Shown here: piece by piece, positions 46,401 to 58,390 of the stretch | Layout of the letters: every line of letters begins with the position of its first letter | Position numbering within the stretch: the stretch's first letter is position 1 | From: Eucalyptus grandis | Taxonomy: Eukaryota; Streptophyta; Magnoliopsida; Myrtales; Myrtaceae | Length of the DNA stretch: 64,000 bases | Direction of reading: 5' to 3' | NCBI RefSeq assembly: GCF_016545825.1 | Contig: NC_052612.1 | Coordinates: 47,289,738-47,353,737, forward strand | The notes under the pieces: model-generated | The model's database searches: none | Seen by the model: only the letters and a program-made list of their open reading frames with translations | What the model was told of the DNA's origin: nothing | Position numbers and translations under genes: made by a program

Positions 46401-47554
46401 GTTTCCTCCAAATGAAACTTTTCCACCATTTACTTGAGCAAGCTTTATAAAACAATTTGAGTCTCCCGTCATGTGTCTTGAGCATCCGTCAAGATACCAC
46501 TTTACCTTTTTCTTGACGGTGACCTCAAATTCACCGTCCGAGTCCGATCCAGTCCGAGTCCGATTGTGCCATCGACATAGATTGGCATATTCATTATCAC
46601 TTACTTCACACTCGTATCACTCTGTGTTTCAGCTTTGAGAGCTTTTCGATATCTTTCAGATTTTCCTTTCTTCTTCCTTAGAAGAGGTTGGGTCCCGATG
46701 TGTCCCTTTTTTTTTCTTACATTCAAAGCAGACTACATCTTTGTTTGGTTCCTCATCATCAATGACTTGGTCTGCTGTCTTTGAAAGCTTTGTTTCTTTG
46801 AGTTGAACCTTCTTCCTTTTCTATTCAGTTTTCTCGAATCTTCTTATCATGAGAGCAAGCTCCTCATCGTCCATATCATCTTCGAGACCTGTATCATCAA
46901 AATCATCATTTGATTTTAATGCAATGGATTTCTTACCTTTTGGATCTTCATCTTCATTGATCCGTTCCACTTCATAAGATCAAGAGTTCCAATCAGCTCG
47001 TCGACGAGATAGTGGCATAATTCTTTGCGTCTCTCTTATCGAAGTCTTTATGTGATTCCAATCCTTGGAGAGTTCACGCAGTAGCTTGTTTACCTTCATG
47101 GGATCGAAATTGGTTGACCTTGATTTTCAAGACCATTCACAATATCTCAGAAACGACTAAACATGTCAGTTATAGATTCTCCTGGTTTCATTCTGAAGGC
47201 TTCGTATTGACCGAGAAGAATGTTGATTCTTGTTTCCTTCACTCGATCTGTTCCTTCATAGGTGATATGCAACCTATCCCAAACTTCTTTTGCTGTAACA
47301 CAAGAAGATATTCTATTATATTCAGTTGGTGACAAAGCACAATATAAGGAGTAAATTGCTTTTGCATCGAGTGCTTGTCTCTTGATTATCTCTTCCTGAG
47401 TCATTCCGCTGGTCTCAACAGTTTCTTTCCCTCTTTCGGAGACTCGATGTAGTGGTAGAGTAATTCCTTTTCTACAACGTCCCATTCCAGAGGATCCTTT
47501 GATCGTAGGAAAGCTTTCATCTTGTTCTTCCGATGTTGTAATCCTTTCCATCAA
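43473..47554 (-). pseudogene. SIRE-1 gag-pol remnant
   Basis: Gag at 47554-47147 (KAIYSLYCALSPTEYNRI). The region 46850-46560 is low quality. Protease and pre-integrase at 46472-45744 carry the zinc-binding HKKLGHVN..CTPCIAGK and the HMDLFGP catalytic Asp. The later integrase (45740-45600) still shows the DHGGEF Asp and TPQQNGVVERK Glu. RT is at 44846-44260 with intact [12 protein letters not shown] and YVDD. RNase H is at 43862-43473 (SEYVALG). Several stops and frameshifts make it non-functional, but all catalytic motifs are visible, so decay is modest. Confidence 0.9.
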
Positions 47555-47673
47555 AGTAGGGTGGTGTGGTATTGCTTTGCCTTTCTACCAGCCCGGAGCC
47601 AACATACTAGCCATGGATCTTTAACTCAAGTAAAACACTTCAAACAAAGTGAGTACATGTGCTCGATACCAAT

Positions 47674-48577
47674 TGATATTGCTAGTATGAGTACCTAGAG
47701 GGGGTGAATAGGTATATAAAAGATTTTTCTTCGATAATTGCACAATACTAGACAGTTGATGGATTTGAGACAACCAATAATCAAAGTAAGACTGAGAGAA
47801 GAGAAAATTGAACACGTGGTTTATAGTGGTTCGGCTTATATCAAGCCTACGTCCACTCTTCTTCACTGATAGCCTATTGGCTGGATTCCACTATGAACAA
47901 AAGAGAAGTTACAGCACAGCTTTGCCTTGATTCTACAGTGTAGATGTTCTACCACACCTCCTCAAGATTTCTCACAAATATAGACTCTCTTTTGTATACA
48001 AGTATTCACTCAGAGTAATTGTCTAAACAAAAAGGAGCTTCAGACTTTGGAATTCTTCTATCGCGCACGCCTTGAACAACTAAGACCGTCTTCCTTATAT
48101 ACTCCTTTATGCCATCATACCGTTGGCACTTACAAAAGGAATTCCTCCAATCTACCCGTTGGACAGAATCAATTAGGAAGATTGTTCGAGCTATTAAAGG
48201 AACGTGTTGATAGCCCATCAATCCGTTCGCCCATACAATCGGATCTCGGTTTCCATAAGTAGAACCTTCCAATAATATTTAGGCAATCACCAGATCTTCA
48301 ATTATCGAGTCAATCTTCGATCAATCAAAGGACTCCGTTATGTCTTTTCCAGCCATGAGATCTTCTCCGGTTGATAAGGTTAAATCCTTAACGAAACATC
48401 CGATTGGATAACCTTTCTTCAACGGATTAGAGACTGTCAATGAGGATAGACTTTGAGTCTTGAGTCTGGCTATCCAGGAGGTCTTCGACTTTAAAGAGCA
48501 GAGTCTGCAAGCCTTCAGACTAGACTGATGGAAACGTTTTGTCAACTTCAAAAGACTTCAAGAAGATTTCTCCAACA
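47674..48577 (-). repeat. 5' LTR of SIRE-1
   Basis: 904 bp, pairs with 39675-40584. The primer site follows at 47661-47673 on the minus strand. Confidence 0.93.
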
Positions 48578-49589
48578 CGTAAACCTTAAAATAGGAGTTA
48601 TGGATGGGCCCTAAACTCTAAAAATACTCACGAGATACATGATATGATTGGAAATAATTACATGTGATAACCCGCTAAAGCGAATCAACCATGGCAAGCC
48701 ACACAAAACAATTTTGGGGGTTCGGCCTCGGTGCCTAAAGGTCCGAAAGACAAATGTCTTGGTTGCATCAGATTACAATAACCTAAGGTTCTATCAACTA
48801 ATAGCATGCAATTAAATCAGACATTGGAACTAACTATCCACAATACTTGAGCAAACCTCATCCTTGTCTTGATCAGAGTTAACCTAAGGCATAAAGACCA
48901 GAGCAACGAAATGCGAATGGTACGGCCATCGGGCTTAGTGAACCACCAACGAGAAGAGACGCGGCCAAGAAGGAACAGCAGCGACGAAGAGTGATTGCAA
49001 TGAAGAACGACGGAGCTTCTCAAGGACACTCCAGCATGGCTTGAGCAGCAACGGTGGAGGGACAAGACACGCCAGTGTGGAATGGTATGCGGGAATTCAC
49101 CGAGGAATTTGTGGCAGCCGAAGAGGTGCGACCCGAGAGCAGCAAAGGAACTCAATCATGTGGGCGGTGAGACCAGTTGTTGCAGCTCGCCAGGATAGCG
49201 AGATGCTCGGAGAAGCGTTGGGCGAGTTGGACTGTGCTGAAAAAGACTGTCGAGTTGTCAGTGGTGCTATGATTCACTGGGAACTGGCCTGGAGACGTGA
49301 GAACTAAAGATTGCTTTCCTAGTTATTCGCGGAGAAAAACCGACGAGACCCAGTACTCATCGGAGGTGAGAGTGGACCAAGCGCGACCTAAATCCACTAG
49401 GACTGATGGGAACTCCTCTGGCTTGCTGGCGTCGCCTGGAGATTCATTCTAACGAAAGAATCCTTCTCTGCTTTGCTCCTTGCAGCCGAAAGTCGTGTCT
49501 TGTGACCAAATCCTTTTTGCCATCTCGCTGCCTAACTTTTATTCAAAACAAGAGGCAATTTTTCCTCTTTCCTTCTTCGATATGGCCGT

Positions 49590-50067
49590 TGTTAGAAAAT
49601 TTTGGATGTGTGCGTGTGGAAGCATGGTTTTGATATTAGTTATAGTTTTTTATTAGTGATGTTGTGTGCAAGTGTATAATATAATTTGTAGTGGATGGAG
49701 AAGGGATAAACTAGGATAATTGAAGGATAAAGAACATGGGATATGGGAAATAGTTTCATTAATTGGAAATAATTTTACAATAGTTGAAAGAGGTGTTGGT
49801 GAGGGAACTACATGATGTGGTTTTTATGGTTAGCTCCCACCCAAAACATGGAGTACTTGCTCCTGCCAAAGTTGGTGGAGGAAGTCTCTAGACTTCTCTA
49901 CAAATAGTTACTATTATTTTATAGTAACATAAGATGGAGTGTTCTAAAACACATAAAAGATGGCAACTTGTTGGTTATCTTTTCATTGTTTGTATCTCAT
50001 GTCCACTAGAGTTGTCTAGATTGGACTGGAGAATTCCATGTCAGAAATTGGATCACAATTTCCAACA
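49590..50067. mobile_element. Solo LTR with TSD GCCGT
   Basis: 478 bp, starts TGTTAGAAAATTTTGG and ends CAATTTCCAACA, flanked by perfect TSDs GCCGT (49585-49589 and 50068-50072). No internal region. Confidence 0.9.
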
Positions 50068-50446
50068 GCCGTAAATCACTACCACATCAATGGGAGATAT
50101 TATTTTTCGTTCATTTCCTTGACTCGCCTAATTCGTTTCCCATTTTCGCAAGTTTCTTTCCTTGGACTACGCACAACGACCCTCTTCTTGTGATGCAAAA
50201 ATGTTGATGCTAAATGGGAGAAATGCCTGAACATGACTGGCGAAATTTAAGTACCAACGGCTCACAAAAGTTATTACATAGGCAGCCCTCCCTTTTTTGG
50301 AAAACTCGACACCCAATTCATCAAGAAGTATATCCATGTCAATTTCATGTATCGAATTCTTCATCAGTAAAATGAACAATGTGTACAATTGACTATTTAA
50401 AGAACTATACAAATGAAGTTTTACAAAGGAAAAGCTGATTCTCTTC

Positions 50447-51671
50447 TCATGCTGGATAAAAAGAAAGGAACTCAGCAGGAATACATGGAGAGATCTTCCA
50501 TGCACGGGCATGCAATTTGAGAATCTCTTTCGCCTTTTCCTTGGTCTTGCTTGTGCCCTCAACTTGGAGGACTAGACACAACTTCGCAGCAACGCCTACT
50601 TGCAACATCTCTTGGACGATGCTCGGTGTCGCCGAGAACTTGGAGATGGACAAGAGAATCCTGACACTCTCTCGCTCGCTGTCTCTGAAACCCTTAGTAT
50701 TTTCTTTGACACGATGGTGATCCCCGCTCCGTGCTCCAACAATTCGGCTCTTCCCTCTGCGCATTGGCACAGCACGTCCAAAAGCATAAGGATCATTTCG
50801 CTCTGCCATTCGTTGCGTGAATCCAGAAGAAGATCGATCAAGACTGGCACGGCGCTGGCTTCCCGGCTTTGACTCGGTTCCTACCCATCTGGCAGGCTCG
50901 GATAAGCAGTTTCAACGCAGATTTCGTTGCCTTCTGCGAGACTTGATCACGCAAAAGTCGAACTACTTCGACAAACAATTCCATCCTCAAACTTGAGAGT
51001 TGAATAATATCAGCAACTTCAAACATCGACTTTAGCAACATGACTGCGTATGCTCTAGAGTCACAGGTTCCGCTCTGCATGATTCGAGTCAACGAGTCCA
51101 CAAACACTCCGCCGTCGCTTATGAGATTCTTAAGGCTGGCTTCCGAGAGTTGTAGGTGATATAGTAAGGCCAGAGCCTCATCAAGCGGTCTACTTGTGAC
51201 CTCTAAACTGCCACAATTGGACGCGGAGGTTTCATTTTTCACTAGTGCTGCCAAGAAGTCGGCGGCACCAGCGGCTTCCATGCAGCATCGATTAGTGGCG
51301 TTCTCGGTGGCAATCGACCGTAGTCTTTTGAGGCACTTGTTTTGCATCTCCGGGGACTTGGCCTCACGGAGGAGCTTAGCAATCTGGGACTTGCTTATCG
51401 GAGATCTTGGGGTCGGAATCCTTTCAATGCCGTGCGCAGCATTGAGGGTGCACCATGACTGGATGAGCCGCCGGAGCGTGTGGTTAGGCGTCAATTCGCA
51501 GTCTGGAATCGCTTGCTTCGTCACGGGGCACGTGCTTTTCTTGACGGAGAAAAACCACTTCTCGATGCTCTCGCGGTCGTACGTTATCCCAGTCGGCACC
51601 GTGATGGGGTCCTTCATTAGCTGGAGAGAAATCGGGCATACGAAGAACGAGGGAATTTCGACTTCCTCCAT
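50447..51671 (-). pseudogene. U-box E3 ligase PUB22/23-like, copy D (two frameshifts)
   Basis: The ATG at 51671 gives MEEVEIPSFFVCPISLQLMK, an intact U-box, the RIPTPRSPISKSQIAKLL linker and ARM repeats for 277 codons to about 50838. One base is missing near 50863 (GGCTTCCCGGC against GGCTTCCACAGC), and another near 50665 (GACACTCTCTC against GACACATCTCTC). After the two corrections the family tail, VLQVEGTSKTKEKAKEIL to a stop at 50447, is in place as in copy A. A truncated protein of about 277 residues with U-box and half the ARM domain could still be made. Confidence 0.9.
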
Positions 51672-51717
51672 CTGTATTGAAACTAGATCGCGAAAGAGAC
51701 GAAGAACTTTTAATCCC

Positions 51718-51719
<2 letters not shown>

Positions 51720-51753
<34 letters not shown>
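51720..51753. repeat. GA microsatellite in the leader of U-box copy D
   Basis: 17 GA units, 48 bases upstream of the ATG. Confidence 0.9.
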
Positions 51754-51756
<3 letters not shown>

Positions 51757-51896
51757 GAGAAGGGCGAAGGGCGAAGGGCGAAGAAGAGCTCGAGAAATGC
51801 TTATGAATCCCTCCAAGAAGAAGAAGGGTTTGAACGATTTGATGGAGTTGGTTGAGTTCAGCTGGGTTTGAAGATGATTTGGGCGGGTTTTGAGTG

Positions 51897-51907
51897 TTTT
51901 ATATATG
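51897..51907 (-). promoter_or_regulatory. TATA box of U-box copy D
   Basis: Minus strand CATATATAAAA, about 230 bases upstream of the ATG, in the same context as the other copies. Confidence 0.6.
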
Positions 51908-52008
51908 AAGTTGGGAGGACGAGAGATTCAAAAGCGAGAAGGTCAAAACACGGATAAGTTCGAACAGGGTTTACGCGAAACACACACAAACCATGAACGA
52001 GAGGGAGA

Positions 52009-52218
52009 GAGTCAAAAGGAGTCGCCAAAAATAGCACGTTATCTTTCCTTGGAATATAATGGTCTGAAGCTTTGGTTAAGGTTGAATAAAGACTGGTTGG
52101 CGACAGCACGTGATCTTTCCTTGGACTAGAATAGTCTGAAGCTTTGGTTAAGGTCGGATAAAGACTGGTGAAGGAGGAAGGAAAGAGCACGTGCTATTTT
52201 GGCGACGCCTTTTGACTC
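52009..52218. repeat. Promoter inverted repeat, unit D, with internal 72-bp tandem duplication
   Basis: Arms GAGTCAAAAGGAGTCGCC..ATAGCACGT and AGCACGTGCTATTTTGGCG...CTTTTGACTC. Inside, a 72-base segment starting GCACGTTATCTTTCCTTGG (about 52034) is repeated as GCACGTGATCTTTCCTTGG (about 52106), giving three potential ACGT core sites. Confidence 0.85.
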
Positions 52219-52358
52219 TCTCTCTCTCTCTCTTTTTGATCGTGAGGGTGTCGAACTCCTCCGTTTTAGTCCACTCTAAATTGCACGTTACGGTGCCGAC
52301 AAAGTCAACTAGAGAAACATCATCAATCTTAAATTGTACCATTCAAGGTTATACGTTA

Positions 52359-55300
52359 TGTCGCGATCTAAATTTCGGATGCACCACCTAAAACTACGTC
52401 AATGAACTACTAAGTCTTTAAATTTATTTGGGTTCCCAAATCCATACCATTCGCCACTTAAAGTTCAAATATTTGACATGTAAAAGATTATTAACTAGGA
52501 GTCGTCACTAATTGATTTATGGTAGGTCGATTAGATACCTAAGTAAAATAATGAGAGGATTATTTTACTCCAACAATTATGAGTACGAACACTTGATTAC
52601 ACTAGATTTTTCTAATACATTTTTCTACCATTTCTTTTTATTTTTTAAAAATATTTTTGCGTAGCTTGGATTTATTTTAATCTAAATTACTATCATGTCA
52701 AAAGATGATCACACGGGTGCTCAACCATTATTAAACATTCAATAAATAAAAATAAATTGCATCACACAAAGCAAACAATTTTTCTTGGGTTTTCTTCAAA
52801 ATTAGAATTCTTTTATAAAAATGCATTTTTAACTACATGACCTAATTTTACTAACAAATAAATCCTAATTAAATCAATCTATTATGAAAACTAATTAACA
52901 TGCACCTAATATTTTTGTATTTTTATTGAAATTCGGAATTAATAAAAATCCTAATTAAACTATCTAAAATGAATAATTTTTTAATTTATTTTAGGGATTA
53001 ATTTGACTTAAACCCTATTCTATTTTAGAAAAAAAAAATTTATAGAAAAAATGAGATAATTAAAATGTGCAAACATTATCTAAAACCCTATTTATATATA
53101 AAAAAAAAGTTATTTAGGTCCAAACCTAACCTATTTCAAAAAATTATCTAAAAATGCAATCCTAAAATATAATCCTTAAAAAATTAATTTACTAAAGCTA
53201 CATGTCTAATTTACTAAGCCTACATGTTTTGATGCAAGATTTTGATTTTTTTAAAATTTTTAAAATTTTTATTGTTTTTCCAAGGCAAGTAATTATCAAA
53301 TAAACATTAAATCTAAATAATCAAGACATTCAACAAATAAATGATTGAAATAATCGAAAAAAATAACCTGTTATCTCACAAGAACCCTAAACATCACAAC
53401 ATAAAGCTCAAAATAATTAAAAATTTGATCTGAAATCTTACGGATTAAACTAATAATTATAATGATTTAACAATTAAAATACTATTAAAAAGCACAAAAA
53501 TTAATATAATTAAAAAATGATCCGACATCTTATGAATCAAATTAGTAATTATAATAATTTTGGGCAAAACCCTAGGTTAATGCCTACAATATTCATAAAA
53601 TGAACAAACATTCAATGTTTCAATTTAAGCAATTACAACTAAACATGATAAAAAAAATAAATAAAAAAAATAAACTATGTTGACTTTATTTATTTATTTA
53701 TTTATTTTTTAAAAAGGGCCGGAGCGCGGGCGTTTGGGCAGTGACGATGCTGGTGCTCGGAGGTGCGGCAGGTTGAACGGCGAGGGCGTGGGATCGCGGC
53801 GGCGCGGGGTCGATGTAGGCGCAGGTGAGGAGCGGACGCGCGGTGATGAGCGGCGCGGAGGCAGCGCGGGCTGCTGGCGCGGGCGTCGGGGGTGACGAGC
53901 GCGACGGCAGGGACGCTCAGGCGGAGGGCAGCGGTGATGACGAGCTGCTTCGGGTGCAGGTGTCCGGGACAGTTGAAGAATTTTATGAACAAGAAGTGAT
54001 GGAGAGAAAATGAGAGAAAACAGAGATGAAAATGCTTCTTCTGTTATTTCAACTTCATGAAATCTACATCATGAGAGTTTTCCTTTTATATCTACATTAG
54101 CTCTCTCTCAAGAATCTGTTCTACAGGTATTGAACAGTTGAAGAAGATACAACTACCTAACTGAAGAGAAAAACTAACTGATTACCGGGAAAAACAAAGA
54201 AGAAGCAGAGTACAAAAACAGAGTGCTAAACAGAGAGCTCTAGCTCAGAGAGAGAGCTCTTGGCTTTACAAGCTTCGCAGATTATTCATATGCAACAATA
54301 CAATCCGTAGCATCACCCTTATTTTATGTTCTTTTCTTTTCTGTTTTTAACAGTGGTTCTTCTTCCTGTACACTTCTCGGCAGCATTTATATATTCTGCT
54401 TCTTCCTCATATGCTTTCCTCCTCCTGTTCTTGATGGCATTATTAGTGGCTGAGCTGCTGCTATTTACTGTAGCCTTAACAACAGTGGCAGACAGCGGCG
54501 TCGGGTGCTGGGTCACGGGCTGCAGGCTGCTGGGCGGAGACGGCAGGGCGGGACGGCGCGGCGGAGCAGAGGGGGCTGCGGTCCGGCTCGGGAGACGGAC
54601 AGCAGGAGGGTCGCGGGGGCGCAGTGACCGGCGGGCGGAGAGGCAAGCACGGGCCGGCGAGCGTCGGCGACAGGCGCAGCGCTGGGCTGATTGCAGACAG
54701 AGCAGGGGCAGCGGCGAGCACGCAGGAGAAAGCTGGCGAGACGCGGCGGGGGCTGGTGGCTCGGCTGCCGTTGTTGGATGGCGCTGGCACGGTGGTGGCG
54801 CGAAGAGACCGGCAGCGCAGGAGCTCGGTCACGGCAGCCTGGGCAGTAGCGAACAGAGGGGGTGTCGGATGGCTTCCACGAAGGAGACGATGAACAGTCC
54901 CCTTTTCTCTTTTTCTTTCTCTTTCTTCTCTGCTGCACGTCACTCTCTCTCTCTCTCTGTTCACGTCGCTGTCTCCCTTGCTTTGGCTGACTTTTGCTTT
55001 TTCTTCTCAAAGAGCTTTCGAATTTTTCTTGTCGATTTTTCTGAAACCACCCTCCCATTCGACACGAAAATTGTGGCTCCTTTTCAGAGGGATTCCCAAA
55101 CGGCCGTTTTTATAGCAACTTTCGAATTTCCATCTTTTGTTGCATTAAATCGCCTCGCAAATCGGAGCGTGATTTCGCAATCATTCCAATTTTACTTCAA
55201 TTTCTTCCATTTTGTAAAAATTATTGCCCTTTATTCACTTGATTTTTAAATTGCTTTTGCATTTAATAAAATCCGAATACTCATTAGAATTTCAAATTTT

Positions 55301-55453
55301 TATGCATAATCAATCAAATCAATTTCCCTCAATTTTTATTTTATTTTATTTGTTCGATGCATTTTTTTCTTCTTCTTCTTTTAGGGGTTAAAATTAACCT
55401 CTTTTTTATGCAAAAAAATCCATGACTGGGTCGGTAAAATTTAGGTGTCAACA
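52359..55453. mobile_element. Long LTR-like element, family G, copy 2 (TG...CA)
   Basis: Starts TGTCGCGATCTAAATTTCGG and ends AAATTTAGGTGTCAACA. Flanks CGTTA and TGTTG match at 3 of 5. In other units the flanks are contiguous (TACGT next to GCAAGAAAAGG). The left 1.3 kb is AT-rich. 53710-54900 is GC-rich with repeated GGCGCGG/CAGCGGC words and opposing spurious ORFs. Probably a solo long LTR of a gypsy-like family; no coding domain is seen. Confidence 0.7.
53974..54481 (-). mobile_element. Solo LTR nested in family G, TSD ACAGT
   Basis: 508 bp, ends TGAAGAATTTTATGAAC and GTAGCCTTAACA, flanked by perfect TSDs ACAGT (53969-53973 and 54482-54486). Read on the minus strand it begins TGTTAAGGC, resembling the LTR start of Copia-3. 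Confidence 0.85.
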
Positions 55454-56650
55454 TGTTGCAAGAAAAGGCTTAAGAGTGCAATCAAATGATCTTCTCAAAC
55501 CTCTAGGATAAATCAAGTTGGAATGAAGAATTGAATTGTCTTGCCCTTTGATTGTAGGAAATGATTCTCGATTTGTCATGCAATGCAACACAGTGTTGAC
55601 ATACTAATAACAAATTAACTTTGATTAATTTGTACGTTACGTGTTATCCACCTGCCGATTTTGTGAGAACTAGGTCATGGGATTATGGCAATCATTGTTA
55701 AATTATTAGATTTGCCTAGAGTGTAATACTATCGACCTTATGCAACGTATACACTAGCCTAGTGATTGACTTGGGTGGACCAAATAAAGAAGTGAAATCA
55801 TGGTACAGGAAAACCTAATTTTTTATCTCTTGTTTTTGGTATAAGGTAAAAAAAAATGGCCTTGCTCCACTTTTCCAAGTACTAATATATTGTTAGTTAA
55901 AAATTATCAATTTCATAAATGGGTAAACTAAGCCTCGTTAAAAACTTGTCCAAATATCGCATCATCCTTTTGTTTTCCAAAGTGGCAAGCTTATAAGTGG
56001 ATATAGATCACATGTATAATCATCATTACCCCATTAAAAAGTTCAACCCAAAAACTCATGCAAATAAGTGGAAGGAAGGAGACTGTGTATATAAAAAGCA
56101 TATAAATTCAATAATCAAACGATATGTGATATATTTCAACAAAAAAACAACTTTCGGTTTGTGCGACAAATAAGATTTAAATAAATTAAGAATCATGAAG
56201 AACTCTCGAAAGGGCACGTAAATTTGAATGTGTTTGTTCATTATTAATTTTTTTCCGCAATTATTAAAAATTCCATCCACGCGTTCAATTGTTTACTTGG
56301 ACTTTGGACTTTATCTCAACAAAAAGAAAAGAAATTGAACGTTGGACTTTGGACTTTATAAGTTGGATGACAAACAATGGAAATTTATAATTAATGAATC
56401 TTAAGCCACTTGTACATTAAAAGAATAAACCACTTAATTATAATTTATAAGATCCCACTATCAACAAAAATATAATTTACAATGTCTATCATAGTCAATG
56501 AATAGGTGCTCATGGAAATGTGAACGTCACATCTTCTCCCAGCAAAAAAGAAGCCCCCCTCTTCTTTCGATCCATTCATATTTGAAGAGAAAACAACGTC
56601 AAGAGCCGTTTAGACAAGACCTCATAGCTGAGGTAGGACAGAGGATTAAG
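55454..56650. other. Unit D upstream spacer
   Basis: Matches the unit C spacer 35140-35960 and the unit B spacer. AT-rich, no gene. It ends at a MITE pair inserted just after TAGGACAGAGG. Confidence 0.55.
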
Positions 56651-56694
56651 GCAAATTTGATAACGTTGCCACTCTCGGGAAAAATTTCTTTTAG

Positions 56695-56736
<42 letters not shown>

Positions 56737-58390
56737 TATGTTCTTGATAACAGTTTCTGAGTATTTTAAAGTGTATATAAAATTTTATTCCCAAAACAAA
56801 AAATGAAAATATGTTTGGTATAACCTCAAATATTTTTGTGACTTCAAATTTCTTTTAAATTATTAATTTTTTTATTATAGTTTTCTTTTTCTTCTCCTCC
56901 TTCCTCTAATAGGTGGCCATGGCTGGGCGGCGGGCAAGGCCGGATGAGAGCCAACGAGGCGACCTCATCCAAATCTGCTAAGGCCAAGCCTCACCCGGTC
57001 ACCGCGAGTTCGGCCTCGCCCACCTAAGGGACGCCGACCTCACGGTGGTTAGGTGAGGTCGAGCCTTGCCCTGACACCAATGAGGCTCGACCTTGCCTAG
57101 CTATCGCAAGGTCAGCCTCGCCAACCCAAAGACATCGACCTCGTGGTGGTCGGGTGAAGCTTCGCCTCACCCAGATCTGGCGATGCCACCGCGGGTGACA
57201 TCGACCTTGCGATGGCGGCGAGGCTTGGCCTCGCAAAATCTGGGCTAGGTCGAGCCTCACCCAACCACGACGAGGCTTGGGAGGCCTCATTTGGCCGATC
57301 ATCAGCCATTGTCGAGGTCAAAGGAAGAGAAAAAAAAACGAAAAGAAAGGAAGAGAAAAGAAAAGCTTGTTTATTGAGTTGTTCCTAAGAACAATAAACA
57401 ATTTTGTTTTTGTTTTTTTTATTTTTGTTCCAAATCTATTTTTTAGGACAAAAAAATTACCAAACGCATTTATGTCCTAGGGAACAAAAGAACAGAAACA
57501 AGTGTTCCCCGGAGTATTACTAAATAAAAGAATACTTTTGTTCCAAGGAACAATTTTTGATCAAAAATAATTTTTTCTGATTTTGTTCTTGGGAACAATT
57601 TTGGGCAAAAAAAAAACGTGTTTGCTAACTTCCCAAAATTTCTATTTCTTGATAGAAATACTTTTGGTAAGATTCTTAATTTTTTTTTTTTTTATTTCTT
57701 TTATTATTTATTTCCTTTTTCTTTTTCTCTTTGGCTAATCGCCGGCCACGGTGGTGGCCGGCAATTGACTACGCGAGGTGCGGCAAGCTCTTGGAGCCTT
57801 GCCAGGCCGGGGTGAGGCCCGCAAGCTCGCCGAGGCTAGCTTGGCCACGGCGAGCCCCGGCCTTGCCCAAGCAACATGAGATTGGCCTCGCCCTAGCCTA
57901 GCGAGGCTAGCCTAGCCCGGCTGGCTAAGGAGTCCGAGCCTCGCCGGTGGTTGAGCGAGCTCGTCCTCACTAGATTTGGGCGAGGTTGACCTCGCCTAGC
58001 CACGGCAAGGCTCGAGCCGACGAGCCTCGCCGTGGTTTGACGTCTTCGGGGGGCCGGTGACGCTCCAACGAGGTTGCCGACCCTTGTCGGCCGATCGCTA
58101 GACCGATCATGGTCAAGGCCGGCGACTCACCAAAAGGAAGAAGAAAAGAAAAAGAAAAAAGAGAAAAGAGAAAAAAAAATAGATTTTAAAAATTGTTCAT
58201 TGAATAAGAAGTTACTTTTTTCTACTTTTTGTTTTTATTTTAAATCTATTTTGGGAACAAAAAAAATAAAAAAAAAATCTTTTTGGAAACAAAAATTTTA
58301 CAAAATAATTTTTTATTCATTTTTTGTTTCCCATAACAAAAGAACAGAAATAATTATTTCGGAGTATAGAAACAAATTTTATCAAATAGG
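56651..58390. mobile_element. Pair of adjoining or nested MITE-like elements
   Basis: Ends GCAAATTTGATAACGTTGCC and AAATTTTATCAAATAGG are imperfectly inverted. A second end pair meets around 57480-57620 (GGGAACAAAAGAACAG facing TTCTTGGGAACAA). Two GC-rich GGCGAGG/CTCGCC cores (56925-57310 and 57740-58130) suggest two elements. No clean TSD was found; about 30 bases of the spacer target appear deleted. No transposase. Confidence 0.6.
56697..56732. repeat. (TA)18 microsatellite
   Basis: Perfect AT dinucleotide run inside the left end of the MITE pair. Confidence 0.95.

Larger units (their letters stand above)
39675..48577 (-). mobile_element. SIRE-1: full-length SIRE/Maximus-type copia element, TSD CGTAA
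   Basis: 8903 bp, minus strand, perfect TSDs CGTAA (39670-39674 and 48578-48582). The LTRs of 910 and 904 bp differ at scattered bases and small indels only. The primer site next to the 5' LTR reads ATTGGTATCGAGC (tRNA-iMet type). The polypurine tract AAAAAGGGGAGATTG abuts the 3' LTR (40585-40600). Order from the 5' end: gag, protease, integrase, RT, RNase H, then about 2.9 kb with an env-like or extra ORF region. This layout is characteristic of the SIRE lineage. Coding frames are broken. Confidence 0.93.
38340..50275. mobile_element. Remnant of a long LTR-like repeat (family G), copy 1, with nested insertions
   Basis: From 38340 the U-box 3' flank is replaced by sequence matching 58947-61674. 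It resumes near 50277. Shared marks are GTCCTATCGATCTCAACTT, the GACACCTAAGTAAAAT-type block, AATTCGG..TTGATTAC and GCTAAAGCGAATCAACCAT. The distal part (48730-49584) is a GC-rich stretch. SIRE-1 (39675-48577) and a solo LTR (49590-50067) sit inside it. It looks like a gypsy-type long LTR from style only; no protein is seen. Confidence 0.55.

Noticed and set aside
49041..49307. 88-codon plus-strand ORF near GC-rich sequence
   Set aside because: It is in the distal part of the family G repeat, with no start context, homology or partner exons.
54326..55249. 307-codon plus-strand ORF and overlapping minus-strand ORFs of 162 and 181 codons
   Set aside because: The ORF crosses the border of a nested solo LTR (54481) into a GC-rich LTR-like repeat. 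Opposing frames are equally open and no domain is seen.
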